Assembly (NCBI GenBank): GCA_050180235.1
Contig: JBFXEJ010000088.1
Location: forward strand, 1 to 28,128
Origin: JAABRU01 sp050180235
Lineage (GTDB): Bacteria; Desulfobacterota; Desulfobacteria; Desulfobacterales; Desulfococcaceae
Reading direction: 5' to 3'
Length of the DNA: 28,128 nt
The first letter of the stretch is position 1, and each line of letters begins with the position of its first letter. This document shows, in pieces, positions 7,798 to 16,050 of the stretch. Below the pieces are notes generated by a model, which searched no databases, was not told the origin of the DNA, and worked only from the letters and a program-made list of their open reading frames with translations. Made by a program: the position numbers and the translations under genes.

Positions 7798-8003
7798 CAA
7801 CTGATAACTGAACACTGATAAGGCGATTTCCATGAAAAAATGTACCATATTGTAGGGTGGGCACGGCTTTTTGTGCCCACCGTTTCAGCAGGACGGCGGG
7901 CACAAAAAGCCGTGCCCACCCTACGAAAAACGGTATAATCTTTAATGGAAATCACCTAACTGATAACTGATAACTGTTCACTGTTCACTGATACCTGTTA
8001 CTG
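7798..8003. repeat. Inverted arm of the heptamer array, split by an element
   Basis: 7798-7820 and 7957-8003 carry ATAACTG/TTCACTG heptamers, the reverse complement of the array at 7626-7765. The element at 7822-7956 interrupts them. The terminal unit provides the TAA stop codon (complement of 7998-8000) of the PDZ-protein gene. Confidence 0.8.
7822..7956. mobile_element. MITE-like element, 135-136 bp GGTGATTTCC family, copy 1
   Basis: 135 bp with ends GGCGATTTCCAT and ATGGAAATCACC, a central palindrome of about 70 bp (TAGGGTGGGCACGGCTTTTT ... CCGTGCCCACCCTA) and TAA on both sides (7819-7821, 7957-7959) as target duplication. It lies inside the inverted arm of the heptamer array. No coding capacity. 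Confidence 0.88.
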
Positions 8004-8681
8004 TCCAAGTTCAGATGCTGGCACTGTCACTGTAACGACATTAACACCGATAAGTCCGCCGTTGAGCACGATCCTCCGTGGTTCCTTCTCACGGATCACA
8101 AGCATTTCAACTGTTTCAGCCGGCAGTTTCTTTTTTACCGCAGCCACAAGCTGCTGTGCGTTTCGGATTCTGACTCCGTCATATTCAAGAATCAGATCAT
8201 TTTCCATAAGATCCAGATTTTCGGCCTGGGTTCCCTCGTTGATCCTTATAATTCGGACAACACTTTCATTGACCACAGGCATTTGTCCGCTTTCGGCAGG
8301 AACCGGAGGCCGTGGCAGAGAGACATCGCTTTTGGATTTGGGAACCACAGAGACGCGTTTGAGTTTTGTACGTTTATATTCAAAGGCATAACTGCTAACA
8401 TCCAAAGTACGGAGCAGCCGCTTCAGTGCTTTTTCCAGAGGTTCGGCCTTTGCGGAAAAATTCACAGCCTCTTCTGTTCTGTCCTCCAGTCCCACAAATT
8501 CCACTCCGCCCTGAATTCTGATTTCATCCAGAATTTTTCCCAGCGGCAGCCCCGCGGCTTCCAGTGTCAGACGGTTTTCTTTCAGAATAACCGGCCCGGA
8601 AACATCAGTTGCGCTCCATACCTCTGCCGAAAGAAAAAGGGAAAGTAAAATCATTTTGAATACGGGAAATCTGTGTTTCAT
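7998..8681 (-). CDS. Exported STN-like plus PDZ domain protein
   Basis: A 227-residue protein. I start it at ATG 8679-8681 because CAGGAAGT lies just upstream and the product then begins with a clear signal peptide (MKHRFPVFKMILLSLFLSAEVWSA, cleavage near 23). The longer frame adds 52 unlikely residues. Residues about 35-102 (LTLEAAGLPLGKILDEIRIQ...EPLEKALKRLLRTLDVSSYAFEY) resemble the short secretin/TonB N-terminal (STN) fold. Residues about 140-215 form a PDZ-like domain (INEGTQAENLDLMENDLILEYDGVRIRNAQQLVAAV). This recalls periplasmic secretin-assembly proteins, but no secretin or type II genes are nearby. The stop codon lies in the heptamer repeat arm, so the natural C-terminus may have been altered. 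Confidence 0.78.
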   Translation of the reverse strand: MKHRFPVFKMILLSLFLSAEVWSATDVSGPVILKENRLTLEAAGLPLGKILDEIRIQGGVEFVGLEDRTEEAVNFSAKAEPLEKALKRLLRTLDVSSYAFEYKRTKLKRVSVVPKSKSDVSLPRPPVPAESGQMPVVNESVVRIIRINEGTQAENLDLMENDLILEYDGVRIRNAQQLVAAVKKKLPAETVEMLVIREKEPRRIVLNGGLIGVNVVTVTVPASELGQ

Positions 8682-8879
8682 ATACTTCCTGCCTTCCGTG
8701 TTCTGCGCCTGCCCCTGTGTTTTTTCAGACAGGGAGGTTTGATTTGCCTGTTGATTTTTCATGAAATATCCGCTAATCAAAAGTATGAAACCATGCTCAT
8801 GCAGTCTGTATTTATAATACTCTGAGTGAATTGGCAATTAAAACTTTGCACAGGACAAAAATGAAAGGGAGACTGAGAG

Positions 8880-9434
8880 ATGAACATAATCAATATTCTG
8901 GCCGGAACCTTGCTTCTGATTATCGGGCGCAGACTTTTCTGGCTCTTTGTCGGATGTATCGGTTTTACAGTGGCTTATACCTATGCGGGAAGATTTATGG
9001 CAGGACAGCCGGATTATGTGATTATGGCGGCCGCTATCATTTCCGGCGTGGCAGGTGCACTTTTTGCCGTCTTTTTTCAGGAGCTTGCAGTGGGAATTTC
9101 CGGATTCATGGCCGGAGTGTATGTCACCCTGTATCTGCTTACCGGGGCCGGGTTCGGCAGTTCCCAGTTTGTCTGGCTCATTGGCATTGGCGGCGGAATT
9201 ATCGGAGCTGTTTTTCTGATATTTGTTTTTGACTGGACTTTGATTCTGCTCTCGGCCATGACAGGGGCTTCCATGATTATCCAGTCCGGTGTGCTGGCAT
9301 ATATTCCCCTTCCAGCGAATCCCCATACACCTGCCATTGCCTTTCTGCTGCTGGTGGTTCTGGGATGCGCTGTGCAGACAAAATTTCTGAACCCCCAGCC
9401 CGGAAGGGACAGGCCCCGAAAACGTTTCTGGTGA
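8880..9434 (+). CDS. Small multi-spanning membrane protein (DUF4203-like)
   Basis: A 184-residue hydrophobic protein with about six to seven membrane segments (MNIINILAGTLLLIIGRRLFW, FVGCIGFTVAYTYAG, YVIMAAAIISGVAGALFAVFF, GISGFMAGVYVTLYLL, FVWLIGIGGGIIGAVFLIFV, WTLILLSAMTGASMII and AIAFLLLVVLGC) and a short basic cytoplasmic tail GRDRPRKRFW. The glycine-rich alternating pattern resembles the DUF4203/TMEM198-like group of unknown function. AAAGGGAGACTGAGAG precedes the ATG. It is divergently transcribed from the STN-PDZ gene, so the two share a promoter region of about 200 bp. No substrate can be inferred. Confidence 0.8.
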   Translation: MNIINILAGTLLLIIGRRLFWLFVGCIGFTVAYTYAGRFMAGQPDYVIMAAAIISGVAGALFAVFFQELAVGISGFMAGVYVTLYLLTGAGFGSSQFVWLIGIGGGIIGAVFLIFVFDWTLILLSAMTGASMIIQSGVLAYIPLPANPHTPAIAFLLLVVLGCAVQTKFLNPQPGRDRPRKRFW

Positions 9435-9773
9435 AACAGGCGGTCTTTTCTGTCTGTTTGGGGAAAAGGTGCTTCTTAACTGATGTTAGGCCGGATCGTC
9501 ATACCGGCGAAAGCCGGTATCCGGAAGCCGTTGAAAATACCGGATTCCGGCTTTTGCCGGAATGACGGTCAAAGAGAATAACTGCCTGTTTTCTGGAAAG
9601 GCTGCGTAAGGTGATTTCCATTAATGATTATACCGTTTTTCGTAGGGTGGGCACGGTTTTTTGTGCCCGCCGTCCTGCTGAAACGGCGGGCACAAAAAGC
9701 CGTGCCCGCCCTACAATGATGGTACATTTTTTCATGGAAATCGCCTAACATCAGTTCTTAAAGCTTGGCTTTT
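9435..9773. repeat. Nested repeats between the membrane protein and RM genes
   Basis: No gene seen. 9497-9567 is an inverted repeat (CGTCATACCGGCGAAAGCCG ... CGGCTTTTGCCGGAATGACG) of the widespread CGTCATTCCGGC type. AACTGATGTTA (9478-9488) and TAACATCAGTT (9746-9756) are inverted ends of an outer element into which the 136-bp element at 9610-9745 has inserted. Confidence 0.7.
9610..9745. mobile_element. MITE-like element, 135-136 bp GGTGATTTCC family, copy 2 (inverted)
   Basis: 136 bp in the opposite orientation to copies 1 and 3: ends GGTGATTTCCAT and ATGGAAATCGCC, central GTAGGGTGGGCACGG palindrome, flanked by TAA at 9607-9609 and 9746-9748. Downstream of the RM gene on its strand. Confidence 0.88.
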
Positions 9774-12662
9774 CTAACCACCTGATTCCACAATTTTTAT
9801 CTCTTCTTTTGTCAAATCATACAGTTTATACACCAGTTGATCAATCTGACTGTCAGTTGTTTCAATCTGACGCTGTAAGACATCTTTTTCCTGCGGTAAA
9901 CTGGATTCAGCGAGCTTTTTTTTCAAATCCAGCATTTGGCTGACAAGGTCAATGATCTGTTTTTGTTGTTCGGATGTAGCACTTGGGATTGGAAAACTTC
10001 CAAGTTCTTTCACTTTAAATTGTGGAAATATTTTTCGAGAAAATTTATCAAATGTATAATAAAACCAAGTAGAAATAGCTTTTGAATTGATGACCCCAAG
10101 AAAAAATTTCAAGTTATAACCTGGGGAAGGCTTCATAATAATCATAGAATTAATATCATTGATAAATTTCCCTTCAGTATATGTCGCATGAAAACAATAG
10201 GGTGGTTGATTTGGTATCTGCCTAACTAAAATCCTGGGAATTGAAAAATCGACTGAAAAACGTGGCTCTGCAAGATGAATTCCATATTTTATAAATTCTT
10301 TTCTATTCCAAAACAAATTGTAACGGCAAACATCACGACCTTCCAGATATTTCCAATAATTTTCATCTTTTTTTTCAAAAGAATGATAAAGTCTCTCATC
10401 CCTAATTTGTTTTGTTTGTTTCGGTTTTCCTTTTCCGATTTGATAGGCTTTTATACCAGTTGAAACTTGCGCAATTTGTTTCAGTAGTTGACCATTTTCT
10501 TCAATTTTATTCAAAAGCGGGAAAAATTGAACATTTTTAAGCTTTGAAATAGGCAAATAAAATTTGGGTGACTTAATTATTTGTTTATCAATCTTTGGAT
10601 AAATCTTTAATGTTTCTTGTGTGTGCGATTCTTTGATATTCCACTCTCCAAATTCAAAGTTGTTATCTTTATCTTTTTCAAAAAATAACAAGCAGGTATC
10701 AACATTCGCATCTTGAAAAACTTTATCATTAAAATTAAAAAGTTTTAAATTTGCCACATTTCTTAACAAAAATTTTCTCAAATCAGAATTGGAATCTATC
10801 GTCAGCCAATTATTGGGAATAATAAAACCAAATGAGCTTTTACATTTTAAAAGGTTAAATCCTTTTTCAATGAACAAAATGAACGTATTGATTTGATATT
10901 GGGAAAATTTGTAATGAGAATAGAAATAATTTTTATCACATTCAGCAACCCCTTTTTCTCTCGTAAAAACATACGGCGGATTTCCGATCACCGCATCAAA
11001 ACCATCAGCTTTCATAATATCAGGAAACTCAGATTCCCAATCAAACGCATTGATTCGGTAAATTTCCTCTTCATCCAAAAGATTCATCTGCACATTTTCA
11101 TAAAAATCCGGGCCAATCAGGGAGTTGCCGCATTTGATGTTTTTGCCCAAATCCGGCAAAGCCCGTTCTTTAAACAAACCAAGCTGCTGCATGGTGAAAT
11201 CATCTTCCCCCTCAAGCACCTTCAGCAGCAGGGAAAGTTTGCTTACTTCCACTGCCTGAAAATCAATATCCACACCGAAAATATTGTTTAGCAGAATTTT
11301 CTTCCGGGTTTCAATGCTCAGCCTTATATTGCCGTTTCTGTCCTTAACAAGAACCGGTTTTTTGCCTTTTAAATGCTTTTCTGCATTGTCTGTGACATAC
11401 CATTTCAGATGCCAGTTCAGAAGGTGCTGATAAGCCTGAATCAGAAACGACCCGGAACCGCAGGCCGGATCAAGAAATTTCATTTTTTCAGCCTGAACCG
11501 GTGTTTTGCCTTCAATCAGTTTCTCTATGGTATTCTTTACAATGTAATCAACAATATATGTCGGAGTATAATAAACACCGCCTGCTTTTCTCACTTCCGG
11601 TTTTTCCTCAACCGAAACAACCCGGTCAGAGTCAATCTGAATGACTTTCCCCAAAAATCGCTCGTAAATATGGCCGAGAATATCTGCGGGCATGACAGCA
11701 AAATTGTAAGGTGAGGGATAATACAGCCTTTCAATAACTTTCCTCAGTATTCCATCATCAATTTTCAGATTCGGCGTTAAGGTGTCAACACCCTCAGTAC
11801 GCCCTTTTTCTTTCTCAAAGCAGAAGATTCCGGAATTATAGCGTTTGTCAGCAGCCCTGAACAGTTTCACAAGTCCGGAATAGATATTTCCCGCGTCTGT
11901 GAGTTTTTTTATCTCTTCATAGGGTTCCGTGCCTCTGTCCTCACATATTCTTAAAAACACAATACGGTCAATGGTTCTCTGCACTGCAAAATTGATTTCT
12001 TTCCGGGAAAGAGAGGGATTTTTTAAGGCTATATTGACGGCCATCATTTCACGCCATGACTCCATATCTTTCAGAAACACTTCATCAACCGGAAGAACGC
12101 CCTTTTTTATTTTTACCGTACTGATCCAGTCACTCAGAGAACCGGAAGCCACCGCTTTTTTGGAAAACAGCCCTGTAAGTTCTTCCCATTTATCTTTATA
12201 ATCCGAATATTTGAAATATCTGATACGTGCCACATTTGCACTGTCATCTGCTTTGGGTTCGTATCGTCCGTCATAAATGGAAAACTCTTCAAAATCAGTC
12301 AGAACACCCACAGGCACTTTTGCATTCCAGCAGTAACTGCGAATCTGGAAGGCAACTTTTCTGTTTGCTTCTATATTGATATACGGATCTTTGGCTTCGA
12401 CAAAAAACATCGGAGTCCCGTTCAGACTGAAACAGTAATCCGCTTTTTTCTTTCCTGCTTCATCTTTTACCGAATATTCCGCTGTCACTTCTTTTTGATA
12501 TTCCCGAAGTCCTTCATTTCTGACATTCCAGCCCATCAGTTCAAACATCGGATCAATATAATTTTTGCGGATTTCAGACTCGTTTTTTTCTTTGCGTTCT
12601 TTATAAGTCTGAAGATTCATTTCAAATGTGCTGACAAGAGTGCTGAGTTTTTCCTGTATCAT
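9774..12662 (-). CDS. Type IIG-like restriction-methylation enzyme (fused nuclease, methylase and specificity domains)
   Basis: A 962-residue single-chain enzyme. Residues about 25-130 form a PD-(D/E)XK-type nuclease with Asp75 and Glu89-Ala-Lys91 (DYCFSL...FFVEAKDP). Residues about 360-620 are an N6-adenine methylase: motif I DPACGSGSF (398-406), GVDIDFQAVEVSKLSLLL (463-480) and motif IV NPPY (561-564). The C-terminus from about 700 is a TaqI/Eco57I-like target-recognition domain (KVKELGSFPIPSATSEQQKQI near 890) ending in a coiled-coil-like helix. No separate methylase, specificity or BREX/DISARM gene is adjacent, so it is probably self-sufficient in host protection and phage restriction. 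The recognition part (about 9960-10950) is visibly more AT-rich than the nuclease and methylase parts. The recognition site cannot be read from sequence. Confidence 0.92.
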   Translation of the reverse strand: MIQEKLSTLVSTFEMNLQTYKERKEKNESEIRKNYIDPMFELMGWNVRNEGLREYQKEVTAEYSVKDEAGKKKADYCFSLNGTPMFFVEAKDPYINIEANRKVAFQIRSYCWNAKVPVGVLTDFEEFSIYDGRYEPKADDSANVARIRYFKYSDYKDKWEELTGLFSKKAVASGSLSDWISTVKIKKGVLPVDEVFLKDMESWREMMAVNIALKNPSLSRKEINFAVQRTIDRIVFLRICEDRGTEPYEEIKKLTDAGNIYSGLVKLFRAADKRYNSGIFCFEKEKGRTEGVDTLTPNLKIDDGILRKVIERLYYPSPYNFAVMPADILGHIYERFLGKVIQIDSDRVVSVEEKPEVRKAGGVYYTPTYIVDYIVKNTIEKLIEGKTPVQAEKMKFLDPACGSGSFLIQAYQHLLNWHLKWYVTDNAEKHLKGKKPVLVKDRNGNIRLSIETRKKILLNNIFGVDIDFQAVEVSKLSLLLKVLEGEDDFTMQQLGLFKERALPDLGKNIKCGNSLIGPDFYENVQMNLLDEEEIYRINAFDWESEFPDIMKADGFDAVIGNPPYVFTREKGVAECDKNYFYSHYKFSQYQINTFILFIEKGFNLLKCKSSFGFIIPNNWLTIDSNSDLRKFLLRNVANLKLFNFNDKVFQDANVDTCLLFFEKDKDNNFEFGEWNIKESHTQETLKIYPKIDKQIIKSPKFYLPISKLKNVQFFPLLNKIEENGQLLKQIAQVSTGIKAYQIGKGKPKQTKQIRDERLYHSFEKKDENYWKYLEGRDVCRYNLFWNRKEFIKYGIHLAEPRFSVDFSIPRILVRQIPNQPPYCFHATYTEGKFINDINSMIIMKPSPGYNLKFFLGVINSKAISTWFYYTFDKFSRKIFPQFKVKELGSFPIPSATSEQQKQIIDLVSQMLDLKKKLAESSLPQEKDVLQRQIETTDSQIDQLVYKLYDLTKEEIKIVESGG

Positions 12663-12733
12663 GGGATTTGTTCTGCTCCTGCTGAAAAGCTGACAGACTC
12701 AGTCAGCGGCAAAAGATTGAAATCTGTGTCTGA

Positions 12734-12873
12734 TACCAAATCGCCATTGATTCTATACAATACAGAATGCAAATCCGGAGGAGTGCAAAAATTAAGCGGA
12801 GCGGTTTTTCGCACACGCACGCTGAACCTCGGAAAAACTGAAAATATTGTATAAAATGAATGGAGAATTGGTA
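12734..12873. mobile_element. MITE-like element, TACCAA...TTGGTA family, copy 2
   Basis: 140 bp with ends TACCAAATCGCCATTGATTC and GAATGGAGAATTGGTA, a second inner pair TACAATA/TATTGTA, and TGA on both sides (12731-12733, 12874-12876), the same target duplication as copy 1 at 2342-2452. The interior carries GTGCAAAAATTAAGCGGAGC, also found in the element at the end of cbiG, so interiors are shared between families. Confidence 0.82.
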
Positions 12874-13045
12874 TGAATCCTGATTTTTTAAGGATCAGAC
12901 CGGCTGTTTTTTTATTTACTGATGTTATGCAATCCAGTCATTCAGGGAAAAGCCGGTATTCACAACTGTCTGAAAAATACTGAATTCCTTGAAATCGCAG
13001 AAACGGCATCCTGCTGCCCCCGCGGCGGACAAATATGCAAAAAAA

Positions 13046-13191
13046 GGTAGTGGGTCAAATCCGTTGATGACGGTCTCCCCTCCCTTGAGGGAGGGGCAGG
13101 GGAGGGTGAAAACATCACTGATTATCCCCCTCCCCTGACCCCTCCCACCAGGGGAGGGGAATTTTTGGATCAACAGATTTGCACCACTACC
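13046..13191. mobile_element. MITE-like element with IS1-type ends and 8-bp target duplication
   Basis: 146 bp beginning GGTAGTGGGTCAAATCCGTT and ending AACAGATTTGCACCACTACC, imperfect inverted repeats of about 24 bp. It is flanked on both sides by a perfect 8-bp direct repeat CAAAAAAA (13038-13045 and 13192-13199). GGTAGTG is also the start of the IS1-family element at 27463, and IS1 elements make 8-9 bp duplications, so an IS1 transposase probably moved it. The interior holds CCCCTCCCTTGAGGGAGGGG palindromes that recur, reversed, at 16245-16287. Confidence 0.8.
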
Positions 13192-13219
13192 CAAAAAAAT
13201 ATATCTGACAGGACACTCA

Positions 13220-13320
13220 GGTGATTTCCGGAAAAGAATATACCGCCAAAGTATCAAAAGCTTCCGGCTTTTGCCCTGTGCCTGTGAACTGAACCGGGAC
13301 ATTCATTTTCAGAAATCACC
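13220..13320. mobile_element. MITE-like element, 101-bp GGTGATTTCC family, copy 2
   Basis: Nearly identical to 5062-5162, with only a few differences near the right end (GACATTCATTTTC versus GATATTTATTTTC). Ends GGTGATTTC/GAAATCACC. Flanks TCA and TAA do not form a clear duplication. Confidence 0.82.
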
Positions 13321-13569
13321 TAAGGCCCTGATTTTTAAAAGGCTGCATAACATTGGTCAGTTATACGGTATCATGATTGTGAAAGTCAAGAAAAAATATC
13401 TTTGAATTTCTTATCAAAAACAAACTGAGGGGATACAGTTTTTTTATCAACTTTTGTTCCCTGCAAACTTGACAAAGCAAAAATGAAAAGGAAAAAAATC
13501 TGCTTGCGCTTTTTGCTTCTGAATGATTAAATGAGAAAATCCGCAACAAAACAGAAAAGGAGAAAAATT

Positions 13570-14910
13570 ATGGACTTTGTTGTTATCGGCGGGGATGCCG
13601 CAGGCATGAGCGCGGCAAGCCGGGCCAAACGCAATCAGCCGGACATGAATGTCACTGTGCTGGAAATGACAGGGGATGTGTCCTACAGCGCGTGCGGTAT
13701 GCCTTACAATATAGCAGATCCGGACAGGGAAATGGAGGATCTGGTGGTACGGAAGGCAGAGGTTTTCCGGAAAAAGCAGGGCATCAATCTGCTGACCGGT
13801 CACTGTGCGGAAAAAATCAGTCCCGCGGACAAAACCGTCAGCGGCATAACATTGGAGGGAAAAACCTTTGTTTTTCCCTATGACAGACTTCTGATCGCCA
13901 CAGGAGCTTCCCCGATTATTCCTGATATTCCCGGAGCAAACCTTCCGGGAGTGATAGCCCTGAAAACTCTGGAAAATGGAAGAAAGATAAAAGAATATAT
14001 CAAAACACACAATGTCCGAAAGGCTGTTATTATCGGCATGGGTTATATCGCGCTGGAAATGTGCGAGGCTCTGAGCAAAAGGGGAATTGCTGTGGATATG
14101 GTCAAACCCCGCGCGGGTCTCCTGCCCTGGATGGAGGAAAGCCTTTCTGCCGCAGTGCGGGATGTGCTGACAGCAGAAAATGTGGGACTCCATGACGGTC
14201 ATTCTGTGACAGGAATTGAAGAAAAAAATGGCGGTCTGCATGTGATACGCCCGGATATGGCTCTTGAAGCAGATATGGTGATTGCTGCCACCGGTGTTGT
14301 TCCCAACAGCAGGCTGGCCGCCGAAGCCGGGCTCAGTCTGGGCGCGGGAAAGGCCATTGCTGCTGACAGACACCTGCTCACATCAGATCCTTATATTTAT
14401 GCAGCCGGAGACTGTGCGGACGCGTATCATGCCATCACAGGCCGGAAAACATGGATTCCCCTGGCTTTGATAGCCAACCGTGCCGGATGGGCTGCGGCAG
14501 ACAATGTCTGCGGAATCCCCACTGAACTGCCGGGAATTGTGGGAACAGCGGTTTTCAGGGTCTTTGATCTGCAGATTGCACGCACCGGTCTGAATGTGAA
14601 AGAAGCCCAAAAAGCAGGTTTTGATCCTGCGTCTGTCACCATCAAATCCCGATCCAGAGCCCATGCCCATCCCGGAAGTCAGCCCATATGGGTGCATATG
14701 GTGGGAGATAAAAAAACAGGGCGTCTGCTGGGTGTGCAGATGGTGGGCAAAGACGGTGTGGCGCACCGTATTAACGCTCCGGCTGTGGCTCTTTACGCGG
14801 GAATGAGTGTTGCGCAGTTTTTTGAAACAGACCTGGCATACGCGCCGCCTTTCAGTCCGGTCTGGGATCCCATGCTTACCGCAGCGAACCAGTTGATGAA
14901 GGAACTGTAA
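13570..14910 (+). CDS. FAD-dependent pyridine nucleotide-disulfide oxidoreductase (CoA-disulfide reductase / NADH oxidase type)
   Basis: A 446-residue flavoprotein. The FAD-binding GGDAAGMSAASRAKR motif is at residues 7-21, the redox cysteine is Cys42 in SYSACGMPYNI, and a second Rossmann motif (VIIGMGYIALEMCEAL) binds NAD(P)H. YAAGDCAD is the distal FAD motif and the C-terminal dimerisation domain ends YAPPFSPVWDPM. A single active cysteine in SxxxCGMPY is typical of CoA-disulfide reductases, NADH oxidases/peroxidases and NADPH:polysulfide reductases. The choice among these is open, and a role in thiol or oxygen stress, or sulfur metabolism, is an inference. I start at ATG 13570, behind AAAAGGAGAAAAATT, and not at the upstream ATG, which adds 13 basic residues. 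Confidence 0.92.
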   Translation: MDFVVIGGDAAGMSAASRAKRNQPDMNVTVLEMTGDVSYSACGMPYNIADPDREMEDLVVRKAEVFRKKQGINLLTGHCAEKISPADKTVSGITLEGKTFVFPYDRLLIATGASPIIPDIPGANLPGVIALKTLENGRKIKEYIKTHNVRKAVIIGMGYIALEMCEALSKRGIAVDMVKPRAGLLPWMEESLSAAVRDVLTAENVGLHDGHSVTGIEEKNGGLHVIRPDMALEADMVIAATGVVPNSRLAAEAGLSLGAGKAIAADRHLLTSDPYIYAAGDCADAYHAITGRKTWIPLALIANRAGWAAADNVCGIPTELPGIVGTAVFRVFDLQIARTGLNVKEAQKAGFDPASVTIKSRSRAHAHPGSQPIWVHMVGDKKTGRLLGVQMVGKDGVAHRINAPAVALYAGMSVAQFFETDLAYAPPFSPVWDPMLTAANQLMKEL

Positions 14911-14934
14911 AATTCAGTAGAGAATCATTAGGTT

Positions 14935-15019
14935 ACAGAAAAAACAGGCAGTGGTTCATTTATGGGTGACAGCATTTTGGAATGCGGACAGACAGCTTTC
15001 CCCACTGCCTGTTTTCTGT
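14935..15019. terminator. Long-stem bidirectional terminator between convergent genes
   Basis: ACAGAAAAAACAGGCAGTGG (14935-14954) pairs with CCACTGCCTGTTTTCTGT (15002-15019) across a loop of 47 bases. It sits between the convergent stops of the flavoprotein gene and the glycohydrolase gene, with T-rich stem feet in both directions. Confidence 0.65.
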
Positions 15020-15022
15020 TCA

Positions 15023-15931
15023 TCATGAGAGATTTTCAAGCAGTGATTCAATTTCCTTTCCTTTGCTCATTCCGGACAGCCATTGTCCGGGAATGCTTTC
15101 CATACCCAGATATGCCCCCAGCACCATGCCGGTCATGCTGCCGCGTGCCGCACTGTCTCCGCCTGCCATGACAGCCTGCACCAGGGCTTCTTTAAGGTTG
15201 TCTTCATATTTGGCAATCAGATGAATCACTCCGGGAAAAACCTGTTTTGTCTCACATGCCTGTCCAAAGCCCGATATGACGGAAACACTTTCCCGGTCAC
15301 TGCTTTTCAGCCCGTCTGAAACCCACATGGAAATGGGTGACATTTCAAAATTTTCCGTGCTGACAATCTCCTGCACTGCTTCCACAGGTTTTGCGCCTTT
15401 GAAGATCAGAAAAATGACACGGGCAAAAAATTCCGCTGTATCCACTGTATAAGGATCATTATGGGTCATGGCTGTCTGGGCACGGGCAGCGGACACGGCT
15501 TCTTCCGCATCCTGATTATAAAAATACAGGATGGGGGCAATCCGGGAGGCACCGCTGAAATCTCCGGTATGGGAGCCTGCATTTTCCGCTGTTTTTCCTT
15601 TGGCATACCAGGCCAGGGTTTTCCGGGTCGCACCGTCAATATATCCTTTGTAATCTTCAAACAGTTTCCGCCAGCGATCTGAAAAATCTTTCAGATCAAA
15701 TGCCTTGCGTGCTGCAAGGGACTGAAGCAGAACAAGGGTCTGATCACCGTAATGGGTGAAATCCCCTTTGTCCTTTGTGGGATGATAGGAATCCGGTGCG
15801 GGCCGGACAAAGGATTCCATCCTTCCATGACCTGCTGCAATCTGTTTTGTGTCATATATCCAGTGTACGCCGAGAGCCAGCGCATCCGCGGCAAATGATG
15901 CCATTAACATTGCTTTTTTTTTCTCATCCAT
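15023..15931 (-). CDS. ADP-ribosylglycohydrolase-family protein (J1-crystallin-like subgroup)
   Basis: A 302-residue all-helical family protein. MLMASFAADALALGVHWIYD is the family opening, GDFTHYGDQTLVLL supplies the first metal-site acid and threonine, and AGGDSAARGSMTGMVLGAYLG is the C-terminal metal motif. In classical DraG/ARH hydrolases this last motif is GGDxDT; here SAARG replaces the second aspartate and threonine, as in J1-crystallin-like members, so hydrolase activity on ADP-ribosyl-arginine is not assured. I start at ATG 15929-15931 because AAAGGAGTGTACAA precedes it; the longer frame adds 15 residues. No ADP-ribosyltransferase or nitrogenase gene is nearby. Confidence 0.88.
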   Translation of the reverse strand: MDEKKKAMLMASFAADALALGVHWIYDTKQIAAGHGRMESFVRPAPDSYHPTKDKGDFTHYGDQTLVLLQSLAARKAFDLKDFSDRWRKLFEDYKGYIDGATRKTLAWYAKGKTAENAGSHTGDFSGASRIAPILYFYNQDAEEAVSAARAQTAMTHNDPYTVDTAEFFARVIFLIFKGAKPVEAVQEIVSTENFEMSPISMWVSDGLKSSDRESVSVISGFGQACETKQVFPGVIHLIAKYEDNLKEALVQAVMAGGDSAARGSMTGMVLGAYLGMESIPGQWLSGMSKGKEIESLLENLS

Positions 15932-16050
15932 TTGTACACTCCTTTGCATAAAAAAGTTTCTGATGTCAGGAATCACTGAAAATCTTCTCCTGAATAACTT
16001 CCCGGCTTCCGGAAAGTCTGCGTAATATGAAAGCCAATGCCGTTTCCTTA

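Larger units (their letters stand above)
12663..13569. repeat. Gene-free repeat region upstream of the RM and flavoprotein genes
   Basis: About 900 bp with no supported gene. It holds the TACCAA element (12734-12873), the IS1-ended element (13046-13191) and the second 101-bp element (13220-13320). A half-site TATCAACTTTTGTTCCCTGCAAACTTG near 13445 resembles the end of the element in cbiG. The promoters for the divergent RM and flavoprotein genes must lie here. Confidence 0.7.

Noticed and set aside
7468..7818. Open frame with repeated QLSVISYQ motifs
   Set aside because: It is the translation of the heptamer array; all frames are open because of the repeat.
7626..8003. Possible CRISPR array
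   Set aside because: The units are 7 bp with no spacers and no cas genes are present; it is a simple tandem repeat.
13531..13569. Upstream ATG as start of the flavoprotein
   Set aside because: It adds a basic, lysine-rich leader without a ribosome-binding site; ATG 13570 has AAAAGGAG and begins at the FAD motif.
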